Of a DNA stretch of 18,846 nt, positions 1 to 6,994 are shown one piece after another. The notes beneath the pieces are model-generated. The model was not told the origin of the DNA. It saw only the letters and a program-made list of their open reading frames with translations, and did not search any database. Where the stretch lies: the NCBI GenBank assembly GCA_002492295.1, contig DKYC01000135.1, positions 1 through 18,846 of the forward strand, read 5' to 3'. Numbering within the stretch: position 1 is the first letter of the stretch; every line of letters begins with the position of its first letter. The translations under genes were made by a program, and so were the position numbers. Origin of the DNA: Lachnospiraceae bacterium UBA7110. GTDB taxonomy: Bacteria; Bacillota; Clostridia; Lachnospirales; Lachnospiraceae.

Positions 1-13
1 TTGGTAGTGTATA

Positions 14-154
14 TAGTTTTGTGTCTTTGCCCTTCCACCTTATTCCAGAGGCCGGGTGTGGGCAGAGCCCACAAGCCCTTATAAATACTGGGCTTCCGGA
101 CATTTACGGTGAGGCGAAAACCGCTAAGGAGTAAAGTTCAAAGACACAAAATTA
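14..154. ncRNA. Structured RNA-like element, class unknown
   Basis: No ORF fits here, but the segment folds into nested helices. The outer stem pairs 14-29 with 139-154 (13 perfect Watson-Crick pairs, TTTTGTGTCTTTG at 17-29 with its complement at 139-151, plus three more including one G-U). A second stem pairs 40-46 with 128-134. Inside, CCGG 52-55 pairs with 96-99 and encloses two hairpins, 57-63/67-73 and 73-78/90-95. A last hairpin pairs 107-110 with 120-123. A T-run at 171-176 follows. I could not match it to 6S, tmRNA, SRP, RNase P, 5S or any riboswitch I know. The strand is not decided by the folding. The alternative is a small non-autonomous repeat with terminal inverted repeats. Confidence 0.5.
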
Positions 155-187
155 ATTACACCCTCGTCTGTTTTTTGTAAAATAGTG

Positions 188-226
188 TTGACAAATAAAA
201 AATTTCGTGTAAACTTATACTATAAT
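188..226 (+). promoter_or_regulatory. Possible promoter for the amidoligase-type operon
   Basis: A perfect TTGACA lies at 188-193 and a TTATACTATAAT stretch at 215-226, in an AT-rich tract ahead of the first gene. The gap between TTGACA and either -10-like box is 22 to 27 nt, longer than the usual 17, so the two may not work together. The region is the only promoter-like stretch between the RNA-like element and the operon. Confidence 0.35.
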
Positions 227-238
227 GATTGACTGAAC

Positions 239-268
239 AAAGGCGTTCTGCGTAGGCAGGGCGCCTTT
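239..268 (+). other. 5' leader hairpin (possible terminator or stabiliser)
   Basis: AAAGGCGTTCTGC (239-251) pairs with 256-268 over 13 bp, including two G-U pairs, around a GTAG loop. The tail CTTGCGTCTT is poor in T, so it is a weak terminator at best. It would lie within about 10 nt of a transcript starting downstream of the TATAAT at 221, so it could be a 5'-end stabilising hairpin, or the terminator of the upstream RNA. Confidence 0.45.
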
Positions 269-313
269 CTTGCGTCTTATGCGCGGAATAACGCCCTATA
301 CGAAGAAAGGTGC

Positions 314-559
314 GTGAACGTTATGTATGAGATGGATTTGCTTGACAACACGGAACATGTAAACAGACTGCTGGCACGCTACGGCGTGAAATTCGGTATT
401 TATAAAAACAATACGTTTCAGGAACAGCTGTTCCCGTTTGATGCCATACCGCGCGTGATTCAAAAGAAGGAGTTTGATTATCTTGAGCGGGGGTTAAAAC
501 AGCGGGTGATGGCGCTGAACCTGTTTTTGTATGATATTTACCATGAAAAAAGATTGTGA
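314..559 (+). CDS. Circularly permuted ATP-grasp protein, N-terminal part (before frameshift)
   Basis: This 81-residue ORF is the N-terminus of a COG2308-type circularly permuted ATP-grasp protein. It holds the family segments around FPFDAIPRVI and ERGLKQRVMALNLFLYDIYH, and then stops one codon after the run of six A (546-551). The frame at 556 continues the family sequence without a gap. A -1 slip, or one extra A, would give IYHEKKIVKDKVIP, as expected for the family. The start is GTG 314 or more likely ATG 323, which sits about 10 nt after the purine stretch GAAAGG at 305-310. It is the first gene of the operon. The break may be a real mutation, a programmed slip or a sequencing error; the fragment alone would not function. 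Confidence 0.8.
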   Translation: MNVMYEMDLLDNTEHVNRLLARYGVKFGIYKNNTFQEQLFPFDAIPRVIQKKEFDYLERGLKQRVMALNLFLYDIYHEKRL

Positions 560-1641
560 AAGACAAGGTGATACCGGAAGATTTTATCTTTGCGTCGAGC
601 GGTTATATGCCCGAGTGCGAGGGGGTTTCGCCTGTCCGGGGAGTCTATTCGCACATTTCGGGAATTGACCTTGTGAAGGGAAAGGACGGGGAGTGGTATA
701 TCCTTGAGGATAATCTGCGTGTTCCCTCCGGCGCGTCTTATCCGATGATTGCGCGGGATTTGTGCAGGAGAAGCAGTCCGAAAACGTTTCGGGATAATCT
801 GCTTGAGGACAATAGAAATTACGCGCAGCTTTTGCGCAAAACGATGGATTATGTAAATGTTGAGGGACATACGGTGATTTTGACGCCGGGCAGATACAAT
901 GCCGCCTACTTTGAGCACTCCTATTTGGCGGAGAAGACGGGCGCGCATTTGGTCAACGGAAACGAGCTCTTGGTGGAGAACGATATGCTCTATTATGTGG
1001 ACTATAAAGGAAAAAAAGAGCGCGTGGGTGCTGTCTACCGCAGAATTTCCGACGAATATCTTGACCCGATGCATTTTAACCCGGAATCGGTGATTGGGAT
1101 ACCGCATGTTTTTGACGTGTACCGGAAGGGAAAACTTGCCCTGCTCAACGCAATCGGAAACGGAATCGCGGACGATAAAGAAATTTATTACTTTGTGCCG
1201 AAAATGGTGAAGTATTATCTTGGAGAGGAGCCGGTGTTATCGAATGCGCCGACATATCTGCCGTTCTATGAGACGGATATGGCGTATGTGCTTGCGCATT
1301 TTGATAATCTGGTGTTAAAGGATGTGGCGGAGGCAGGCGGCTACGGCGTTGTTTTTGGCAGCAGCATGACAAAGGCGCAGAAGGCGGATTTTATCGCGCT
1401 GCTGAAACGGGAGCCGCGCCGTTTTATCGCGCAGGAAGTGATTGACTTTCAGGATTTGGAGATACAGGATAATGGTATTGTGGTGGAGCGGAAGGCAGAT
1501 TTGCGCGCATTTGTCCTGATGGCGGATGAACCGTATGTATGGAAGAGCGGGCTGACCAGATTTTCACGCAATCCGGATTCGTTTATTGTGAATTCATCAC
1601 AGGGAGGGGGGTTTAAGGACACATGGGTATTATCTCGTTAG
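556..1641 (+). CDS. Circularly permuted ATP-grasp protein, main part (after frameshift)
   Basis: The 361-residue ORF covers nearly all of the COG2308 circularly permuted ATP-grasp domain (DUF404/DUF407). Visible family landmarks are GIDLV at about 37-41, the ILEDNLRVPSG segment at 49-59, YRRISDEYLDP in the middle, YYLGEEP, LKDVAEAGGYG with its nucleotide-binding Lys, and the closing SSQGGGFKDTWVL, so the C-terminus is complete. Family members are thought to form amide or peptide bonds using ATP in the cytoplasm, with the alpha-E protein and transglutaminase encoded downstream; the substrate is unknown. The GTG at 556 is an ORF boundary and probably not a natural start, because conserved residues continue upstream in the other frame. 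The end overlaps the next gene by 19 nt, which suggests coupled translation. Confidence 0.88.
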   Translation: MKDKVIPEDFIFASSGYMPECEGVSPVRGVYSHISGIDLVKGKDGEWYILEDNLRVPSGASYPMIARDLCRRSSPKTFRDNLLEDNRNYAQLLRKTMDYVNVEGHTVILTPGRYNAAYFEHSYLAEKTGAHLVNGNELLVENDMLYYVDYKGKKERVGAVYRRISDEYLDPMHFNPESVIGIPHVFDVYRKGKLALLNAIGNGIADDKEIYYFVPKMVKYYLGEEPVLSNAPTYLPFYETDMAYVLAHFDNLVLKDVAEAGGYGVVFGSSMTKAQKADFIALLKREPRRFIAQEVIDFQDLEIQDNGIVVERKADLRAFVLMADEPYVWKSGLTRFSRNPDSFIVNSSQGGGFKDTWVLSR

Positions 1642-2303
1642 AACAGACAAACAGACTGTACTGGCTTGGGCGGTATTCCGAAAGGGTTTATACGACAATC
1701 CGGCTTTATGCGAAATGCTATGACGACATGCTTGATGACATTGGGGAAAACTATGCGGATTTTTGCAGGATGCTGGAAATTCCCAATATTTACCGTGATA
1801 AGGAAGATTTTAACCAGCGCTACGGTTTTGACGATGCGGACCCCAATTCCATTTTAAGCAACCTGATACGCGCCTATGACAACGCGATTGTGCTCCGGGA
1901 GGAGATTGGCAGCGAGACGCTTTCGTACATACAATTAGCAATTTACGCGATTAACAAGGCGAAAATTTCAAGGGCGCCGCTTTTGGAGCTGCAGAATGTG
2001 GAGGATAATATTCTTGCATTTTGGGGAATTGCGGACGATTTTATTGAGAGTGAGACGACGCGTAATATTATCAAGATGGGAAAACGGATAGAGCGGATTG
2101 ATTTGTACGCAAGGCTCAAAATCGGCGCAAAGGAGCTAAAGAGCGAGCTGCACCGTATGCATACGCGGCTTTTGCGCAGCGGTATGCCGTACAGAGAATC
2201 CTGTCTGGAGCGTCTGACGGATGCGATAGAGCATATGGACGAAGCGCATGTGATTGACTACGGTGGTATTGTCCAAAGCGTGGAGTCTCTTGTTTTGATA
2301 TAA
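1623..2303 (+). CDS. Alpha-E domain protein (DUF403/COG2307)
   Basis: The 226-residue all-helical protein opens with ISLEQTNRLYWLGRYSERV, the usual N-terminus of alpha-E proteins, whose conserved Arg and Glu residues line a putative active site or binding surface. It is shorter than the roughly 300-residue members I know and looks like the compact clostridial form. There is no signal peptide or membrane segment. A very strong purine-rich ribosome binding site (AGGGAGGGGGG at about 1600-1611) precedes ATG 1623, inside the end of the ATP-grasp gene. Alpha-E proteins almost always travel with the circularly permuted ATP-grasp protein and a transglutaminase, as here. Their biochemical role is not established. 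Confidence 0.9.
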   Translation: MGIISLEQTNRLYWLGRYSERVYTTIRLYAKCYDDMLDDIGENYADFCRMLEIPNIYRDKEDFNQRYGFDDADPNSILSNLIRAYDNAIVLREEIGSETLSYIQLAIYAINKAKISRAPLLELQNVEDNILAFWGIADDFIESETTRNIIKMGKRIERIDLYARLKIGAKELKSELHRMHTRLLRSGMPYRESCLERLTDAIEHMDEAHVIDYGGIVQSVESLVLI

Positions 2304-2354
2304 AAATAGCCGTAAAAAGGATGAATGACAGTTTAGGATGGAGCGTGGAGAAGG

Positions 2355-3152
2355 ATGCAGATAGACAGGACACTGCGGTTTTGTTATCGGATGTCACTTG
2401 GTTTTTCGGAGCCGGTGCAAAAACACCAGTTTGCCCTGCGTATGATACCGCAGTCGGATATGCGGCAGCAGATTGTGGACTGTAAGGTGGTGTTAGAGCC
2501 TGCGTGCGCGCTCAAGGAGGGTGTTGACAGCTTCGGGAACCGGTATGTGTACGGTGAGATTGTGCATCCGCACAGCGCGTTTTGCGTGGAGGTGCGCGGA
2601 ACGGCGAGGACTGCGGGCGGTATTGCGGTTTTGTGTGAAATACCGGTTATGTCGCTTGCGCCGTACCGTTTTGCCTCGCAGTATACACGGGCAGGCGATG
2701 CACTAAAGGCGTATTATGGGCAAAACGGGCAAAGGGCAGGGGAGGACGATTATGCGTTTGCGGCGCGTCTGAACCATCAGATTTATCAGGATATGGTGTA
2801 TAAGCAAGGCGTAACGGACATTCATACGACTGCGGAGGAGGCGTTTTCGGACAGGCGGGGTGTATGTCAGGATTACGCCCATATTATGCTTGCGCTGTGC
2901 AGGATGGCGGATATTCCGAGCCGGTATGTTGTCGGCATGATAGAGGGGGAGGGGTATTCACACGCGTGGGTGGAGATTTGCGCGGACCAAAGGTGGTATG
3001 GAATGGATCCGACAAATGATAAAATGACGGACGGTACGTACATCAAGATTTCGCATGGACGCGATTATCAGGACTGTATCGTCAACCGCGGTACGTTTCG
3101 CGGAACGGGGACACAGACGCAGCAGGTAAGCATCGTTGTTTCCGAGGAATAA
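2355..3152 (+). CDS. Transglutaminase-like cysteine protease (COG1305)
   Basis: The 265-residue protein carries the papain/transglutaminase-fold triad: Cys171 in RRGVCQDYAH, His203 in YSHAWVE and Asp218 in GMDPTND. The N-terminal ~110 residues form the beta-rich domain typical of bacterial transglutaminase-like proteins encoded beside alpha-E genes. No signal peptide is evident, so it should act in the cytoplasm. In this setting the family is predicted to hydrolyse or remodel amide bonds made by the ATP-grasp enzyme. It starts 51 nt after the alpha-E stop, with purine-rich SD candidates GGATGGAG and GGAGAAGG just upstream. The AstE-like gene follows within 25 nt, so one transcript is likely. 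Fold assignment is secure; the substrate is unknown. Confidence 0.92.
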   Translation: MQIDRTLRFCYRMSLGFSEPVQKHQFALRMIPQSDMRQQIVDCKVVLEPACALKEGVDSFGNRYVYGEIVHPHSAFCVEVRGTARTAGGIAVLCEIPVMSLAPYRFASQYTRAGDALKAYYGQNGQRAGEDDYAFAARLNHQIYQDMVYKQGVTDIHTTAEEAFSDRRGVCQDYAHIMLALCRMADIPSRYVVGMIEGEGYSHAWVEICADQRWYGMDPTNDKMTDGTYIKISHGRDYQDCIVNRGTFRGTGTQTQQVSIVVSEE

Positions 3153-3176
3153 GGAAGAATGGTGTGGAGGCTTGAG

Positions 3177-4142
3177 ATGGCACAGGAAATAAATGCGGAA
3201 ATCAGTTCAATCTGTCAGGTAAAGCTGCCGGTTGGAGAAACCCTGAATATCAAACGAAACAGGTTGTCGCCTGCGGGAAACGATAAAGGCAAAAGCAGGT
3301 GGAAACGTATTGGCATTGTCACGGGAATACACGGTGATGAATTGGAGGGGCAGTATGTCTGCTATGAAGTCATTCGACGGATTAAGCAGCATCCGGAATG
3401 CCTTGCGGGAATCGTGGACGTGTACCCTGCGATGAATCCGATGGGCATTGATTCGATGACACGCGGCTTTCCAGGCTTTGACCTCGATATGAACCGGATT
3501 TTCCCAGGAAACAGCGACAGCGCGATGACGGAATATGTGGCGCACGAAATCATAGAGGAGCTGTCGGGAGCGGATTTGATTGTGGACATTCATGCGAGCA
3601 ATATTTATCTGACGGAAATTCCGCAAATCCGGATTAACGCGCTGCACAGTGACAGGCTTGTACCCCTTGCGTGTGGTATGAATGTCGATTTTGTGTGGGT
3701 GCACGCGGCAAGTACTGTGTTGGAATCGACGCTTGCGTACAGCTTAAACAGTGTGGGGACACCGACGCTTGTCGTGGAGGCGGGGGTTGGCATGCGCATT
3801 ACGAAGGTGTACGGGGAGCAGCTTGCGGATGGGCTGATGAACACGATGAAAGCGCTTGGCATCTGGGCGGGCGAAGTTCCTGCGGTGCGGCAACCGATTG
3901 TGGATGCCAGTGCGGACGGAGTGGTCTTTTTTAATGCGCCAAAGGCAGGTATTTTCGTGCCGGAGGTAAAGCACTGGACGACACTGGGAAGAGGGGATTT
4001 GGTCGGAAATATTGTGAATCCTTTAACAGGTGAAATCCTTGCCGAAATCCGGACGCCGGAAAGCGGTATTCTTTTTACCATCAGGGAGTATCCGGTTGTC
4101 GATGAAGGCTCGCTGGTGGGAAGACTTTTAAAAAGGAAATGA
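3177..4142 (+). CDS. AstE/aspartoacylase-like zinc deacylase, catalytic ligands intact (COG3608)
   Basis: The protein belongs to the succinylglutamate desuccinylase/aspartoacylase branch of M14 zinc carboxypeptidases. Counted from ATG 3177, ligands His52 and Glu55 sit in GIHGDELEG, the third ligand His139 in VDIHASN, and the catalytic Glu201 in LVVEAGVG; the substrate-binding DLDMNRIFPG motif lies between. A C-terminal beta-barrel-like domain covers about the last 75 residues. Start 3177 has GGAGG (3166-3170) six nt upstream; an in-frame ATG at 3159 would add six residues but its SD is too close. It presumably cleaves an acyl or amide group from a small molecule or peptide. Its place behind ATP-grasp and transglutaminase genes suggests processing of the product of that system. 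Confidence 0.88.
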   Translation: MAQEINAEISSICQVKLPVGETLNIKRNRLSPAGNDKGKSRWKRIGIVTGIHGDELEGQYVCYEVIRRIKQHPECLAGIVDVYPAMNPMGIDSMTRGFPGFDLDMNRIFPGNSDSAMTEYVAHEIIEELSGADLIVDIHASNIYLTEIPQIRINALHSDRLVPLACGMNVDFVWVHAASTVLESTLAYSLNSVGTPTLVVEAGVGMRITKVYGEQLADGLMNTMKALGIWAGEVPAVRQPIVDASADGVVFFNAPKAGIFVPEVKHWTTLGRGDLVGNIVNPLTGEILAEIRTPESGILFTIREYPVVDEGSLVGRLLKRK

Positions 4143-4146
4143 TGCT

Positions 4147-5082
4147 ATGAAAAAGAAAATCATCTATGAGCTGAATGCCTTGTACCGGGAACCCATGCAG
4201 GTGGCGGGGTACGAATTTGGAGAAGGGGAAAAATCGGTATGCGTCGTCGGAAGCATGCGTGGGAATGAAATCCAGCAGATGTTTGCATGCAGCAGGCTGA
4301 TAGAACGCTTAAAACAGCTTGAGGCGCAACGGGCAGTAGCAGAAGGGAAAAGCATTCTTGTCATTCCCTGTATCAATTCATATTCCATGAATATCGGAAA
4401 GCGTTTTTGGTCCACTGACAACACGGATGTCAACCGTATGTTTCCGGGCTACAGTGCGGGGGAGACGACACAGCGCATTGCGGCGGGCGTGTTTGCGGCG
4501 ATAAAGGATTACGGTATCGGTATCCAGTTTGCGTCGAATTATATGCCGGGGCGTTTTCTGCCGCATATCCGTATGATGCAGACGGGCTATGAGGATATTG
4601 AGACGGCGAAAAAGTTTGCGTTTCCCTATGTGGTCACGCGCAACACGCATCCGTTTGACACGACGACGTTGAATTATAACTGGCAGATTTGGGGAACGCG
4701 GGCGTTTAGCATTTATACGACGGACACGGACGAAATCGACAGCAGAAGTGCGGCGGATGCGGTCAAAGGGCTGGAGCGTGTGCTGAATGCGGAGGGCGTT
4801 GTACACAGTACGGTGAACGGTGGGTATCATTACTGTCCTGAGGTTTTGTGTGATGACAATCTGCGCTCCGTAAGGTGCAGGGAAGCGGGAATTTATGAGA
4901 ATAAAGCGGCAGTCGGCGACGAGGTCTGTGCGGGACAGCTGCTTGCGGAAATTACGAACCCCTTCGACGGGACGTTATTAGAGCAGCTTTTGGCGCCTGC
5001 GGACGGTACGGTATTTTTTCAGCATAAGGCGCCGCTTATTTATGCGGACACGGCGGCGCTAAAGCTTGTGGTGCGCACGTAA
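4147..5082 (+). CDS. Degenerate AstE-like paralogue, zinc ligands lost
   Basis: The 311-residue protein aligns along its length with the preceding deacylase, but its catalytic site is dismantled. The first ligand His is Arg38 (SMRGNE), although the following Glu41 is kept. The third ligand His is Phe128 (IQFASN). The catalytic Glu is replaced, with Tyr190 at the aligned position. The fold markers NTDVNRMFPG at about 92-101 and the C-terminal beta domain persist. The reading frame is intact and has no internal stop, so this looks like a selected pseudoenzyme, perhaps a regulatory or structural partner of the active paralogue four nt upstream. It is the last gene of the operon, and a terminator overlaps its stop codon. 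The function is inferred only from homology and position. Confidence 0.85.
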   Translation: MKKKIIYELNALYREPMQVAGYEFGEGEKSVCVVGSMRGNEIQQMFACSRLIERLKQLEAQRAVAEGKSILVIPCINSYSMNIGKRFWSTDNTDVNRMFPGYSAGETTQRIAAGVFAAIKDYGIGIQFASNYMPGRFLPHIRMMQTGYEDIETAKKFAFPYVVTRNTHPFDTTTLNYNWQIWGTRAFSIYTTDTDEIDSRSAADAVKGLERVLNAEGVVHSTVNGGYHYCPEVLCDDNLRSVRCREAGIYENKAAVGDEVCAGQLLAEITNPFDGTLLEQLLAPADGTVFFQHKAPLIYADTAALKLVVRT

Positions 5083-5095
5083 AACGTGCGTTTTT
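5074..5095 (+). terminator. Rho-independent terminator overlapping a stop codon
   Basis: CGCACGT (5074-5080) pairs perfectly with ACGTGCG (5084-5090) around an AAA loop and is followed by five T (5091-5095). The TAA stop of the deacylase paralogue (5080-5082) begins at the last base of the left arm and runs into the loop, so the terminator overlaps the end of the coding region. It ends the amidoligase-type operon. Confidence 0.85.
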
Positions 5096-5146
5096 AGTCA
5101 GTTATCATGCATTTTTAACGAGGTTGTGAAACAGGGGGTTTGTTCA

Positions 5147-5175
5147 TTGCAAAATTTTTGCCGTATGTGTATAAT
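5147..5175 (+). promoter_or_regulatory. SigA-type promoter of the galactokinase gene
   Basis: TTGCAA (5147-5152) and TATAAT (5170-5175) are separated by 17 nt, right after the terminator of the previous operon. An AGGAGGA ribosome binding site at about 5214-5220 lies eight nt before ATG 5229, giving a leader of about 47 nt. Confidence 0.75.
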
Positions 5176-5228
5176 GGGGATAACGGAATATGCGAAAAAA
5201 TTTTAATTGAAACAGGAGGAACAGCACA

Positions 5229-6461
5229 ATGAATATCCCTAGCAGTGAAAGACTGGAAACCATTTACGGCGAGAGTATACAGAGCGCGGCGCGGTTTGGC
5301 GCACTTGCGGACAACTTCAAAAAGGTATACGGACACGATGAGGCGCAATTTTTTACATCGCCGGGACGTACGGAGATTATCGGAAACCATACCGACCACA
5401 ATGGCGGCAGGGTGATTGCGGGCAGCATTGACCTTGATACGATTGGCGCGGCGGCAAAAAATGACAGCAGTGTTATACATATCACAAGCGAGGGTTACGC
5501 GGAGGAAATCGTGGTTGACATAACAAACCTTGACGGCATTCCCAAGGTGGTCGGTACACCGTCGCTTGTCGCGGGCATGATGGAGGCGGCAAAGAAGTAC
5601 GGTTTTGAGACGGGCGGGTTTGACGCGTATGTGTCGACAAACGTGATTGCAGCGGCGGGCGTGAGCTCTTCGGCGTCATTTGAGATGCTGGTCTGCACAA
5701 TTGTCAATTATCTGTTTAACGATGGGAAAATGAGCGTTTCGGATTACGCAAGAATCGGGCAGTACTCGGAGAATGTTTTTTGGAACAAGGCATCCGGCAT
5801 GATGGACCAGATGGCTTGTGCGGTCGGGGGTCCCGTCCTCTTTAGCTTTGCAAACGGCAGCCAGCCAGAGTATCAGCCGCTTGACTTTTCCTTCCAAAGC
5901 AAGGGTTATCGCCTTGTGATTGTAAATACGGGAAAAGGACACGCGGATTTAAGCGACGAGTATTCCAGCATTCCAAACGAAATGAAGGCAGCAGCAAAGG
6001 TAATCGGGGCGGAGCGTCTTTGCGAGACGAATTTGGAAACGCTTTTGGCAAACGTGGACAAAATCCCGAATGACAGGGCAGTGCTTCGCGCAATCCATTT
6101 CTTTGAGGAGGACAGGCGCGTCGGCGAACTGGCGGACGCGATTGCAAAGGACGATACGGAAAAAATCCTGCACCTGATACAGGAGTCCGGCACGTCGTCG
6201 TGGGAGCTTCTGCAGAACTGCTATTCTCTGCAAAACTGTGAGGAACAGAAGATTACGCTGACGCTTGCGCTGACGCAGTTATTCTTAAATAAAATCGGCG
6301 ACGGCGTCTGCCGTGTGCATGGAGGGGGCTTTGCGGGTGTGATTGCGTGTCTTGTGCCGATTGCAGAGACAGACAATTATGTAAACTATATTGCCCGGTA
6401 TGTCGGGGACAGCAATGTTTATCCGATGAACATCAGGGCAGTCGGTGCGGTCAAGGTATAA
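5229..6461 (+). CDS. galK: Galactokinase-family GHMP kinase
   Basis: The 410-residue length and motifs fit galactokinase, which phosphorylates galactose at C1 in the Leloir pathway. Motif 1 is SPGRTEIIGNHTDHNGG (44-60), motif 2 the ATP-binding AAGVSSSAS (142-150), the catalytic Asp193 lies in SGMMDQ, and motif 3 is GGGFAG (365-370). In well-studied galactokinases motif 1 reads GEHTDY; here Asn53 replaces the Glu that contacts the sugar and His57 replaces Tyr. Arg residues that flank the substrate-lid Tyr are also changed (HADLSDEY). This matches a divergent clostridial clade usually annotated as galactokinase. No galT or galE is adjacent and the gene has its own promoter, so galactose specificity is probable but not certain. 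No clear terminator follows. Confidence 0.85.
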   Translation: MNIPSSERLETIYGESIQSAARFGALADNFKKVYGHDEAQFFTSPGRTEIIGNHTDHNGGRVIAGSIDLDTIGAAAKNDSSVIHITSEGYAEEIVVDITNLDGIPKVVGTPSLVAGMMEAAKKYGFETGGFDAYVSTNVIAAAGVSSSASFEMLVCTIVNYLFNDGKMSVSDYARIGQYSENVFWNKASGMMDQMACAVGGPVLFSFANGSQPEYQPLDFSFQSKGYRLVIVNTGKGHADLSDEYSSIPNEMKAAAKVIGAERLCETNLETLLANVDKIPNDRAVLRAIHFFEEDRRVGELADAIAKDDTEKILHLIQESGTSSWELLQNCYSLQNCEEQKITLTLALTQLFLNKIGDGVCRVHGGGFAGVIACLVPIAETDNYVNYIARYVGDSNVYPMNIRAVGAVKV

Positions 6462-6509
6462 GACGTCAGACATTATTTTTATGAAAAATGCCGGTGAGGA
6501 GGTTAATCA

Positions 6510-6523
6510 TTTACACCTGTAAA
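6510..6523 (+). promoter_or_regulatory. BlaI/MecI-type operator in front of blaI
   Basis: TTTACACCTGTAAA is a near-perfect dyad containing TACA-N2-TGTA, the core of known BlaI/MecI operators. It is followed directly by CCGATATAAA (6524-6533), a -10-like element, and TTAATC (6503-6508) could be a poor -35. A dimer bound here would block promoter access, consistent with autoregulation of the repressor gene. A second copy lies at 8315-8328. Confidence 0.75.
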
Positions 6524-6589
6524 CCGATATAAATTATGGAGAGGTCATCCGGCAGAAAAGACAAAAACCGTGGCAGGAGGAGAAACAGC

Positions 6590-6994
6590 GTGGGAGAACT
6601 GACACCCAGCGAGAATGAGTGGCTGATTATGGAGGTCCTGTGGGAGCATGACACTGCCATGACGGCGGCAGAAATTATCGATGCATTAAAGGGCACCTTG
6701 GATGTAAACAAAAATACAATCAGGGTAATGATTAACCGGCTTCTTGGGAAAAACGTCATTGATTATACGGTGGACGCGCATGATGCAAGAATTTACCATT
6801 ATTATCCGAAAAAGAGCAAGGAAGAGTGCCTGAGCAAAAAGAGCGAACGCTTTGTGAACAATTACTTTGGAGGGAACGCGTCGCTTGCGGTGGCAAGCTT
6901 TTTACGGTCGGCTGATATTTCAAAAGAAGAGTTGAGTGAGCTCAAAAGCCTTGTGGAAAAGCTTGAGGAGGAAAATCAGCGCAATGGTAATTGA
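6590..6994 (+). CDS. BlaI/MecI/CopY-family repressor
   Basis: From GTG 6590 the product is 134 residues, the usual BlaI length. The N-terminal winged helix (about 1-75) includes LTPSENEWLIMEVLWE and the recognition-helix region KNTIRVMINRLLGK; the remaining residues form the helical dimerisation tail. In staphylococcal BlaI the receptor pathway leads to cleavage at an Asn-Phe bond; the aligned position here is Ser103-Phe104. The start rests on AGGAGG at 6575-6580, eight nt upstream. An in-frame ATG at 6536 would add 18 residues, but it lies inside the promoter region and lacks an SD. Its stop overlaps the start of the membrane protease gene, the normal repressor-receptor arrangement. Confidence 0.92.
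   Translation: MGELTPSENEWLIMEVLWEHDTAMTAAEIIDALKGTLDVNKNTIRVMINRLLGKNVIDYTVDAHDARIYHYYPKKSKEECLSKKSERFVNNYFGGNASLAVASFLRSADISKEELSELKSLVEKLEEENQRNGN

Noticed and set aside
538..1107. 189-residue reverse-strand ORF as a gene
   Set aside because: It is antisense to the conserved ATP-grasp coding region and shows no recognisable domain.
6471..6490. AT-rich inverted repeat after galK as a terminator
   Set aside because: The stem is almost entirely A-T, has a bulge and no T tail.
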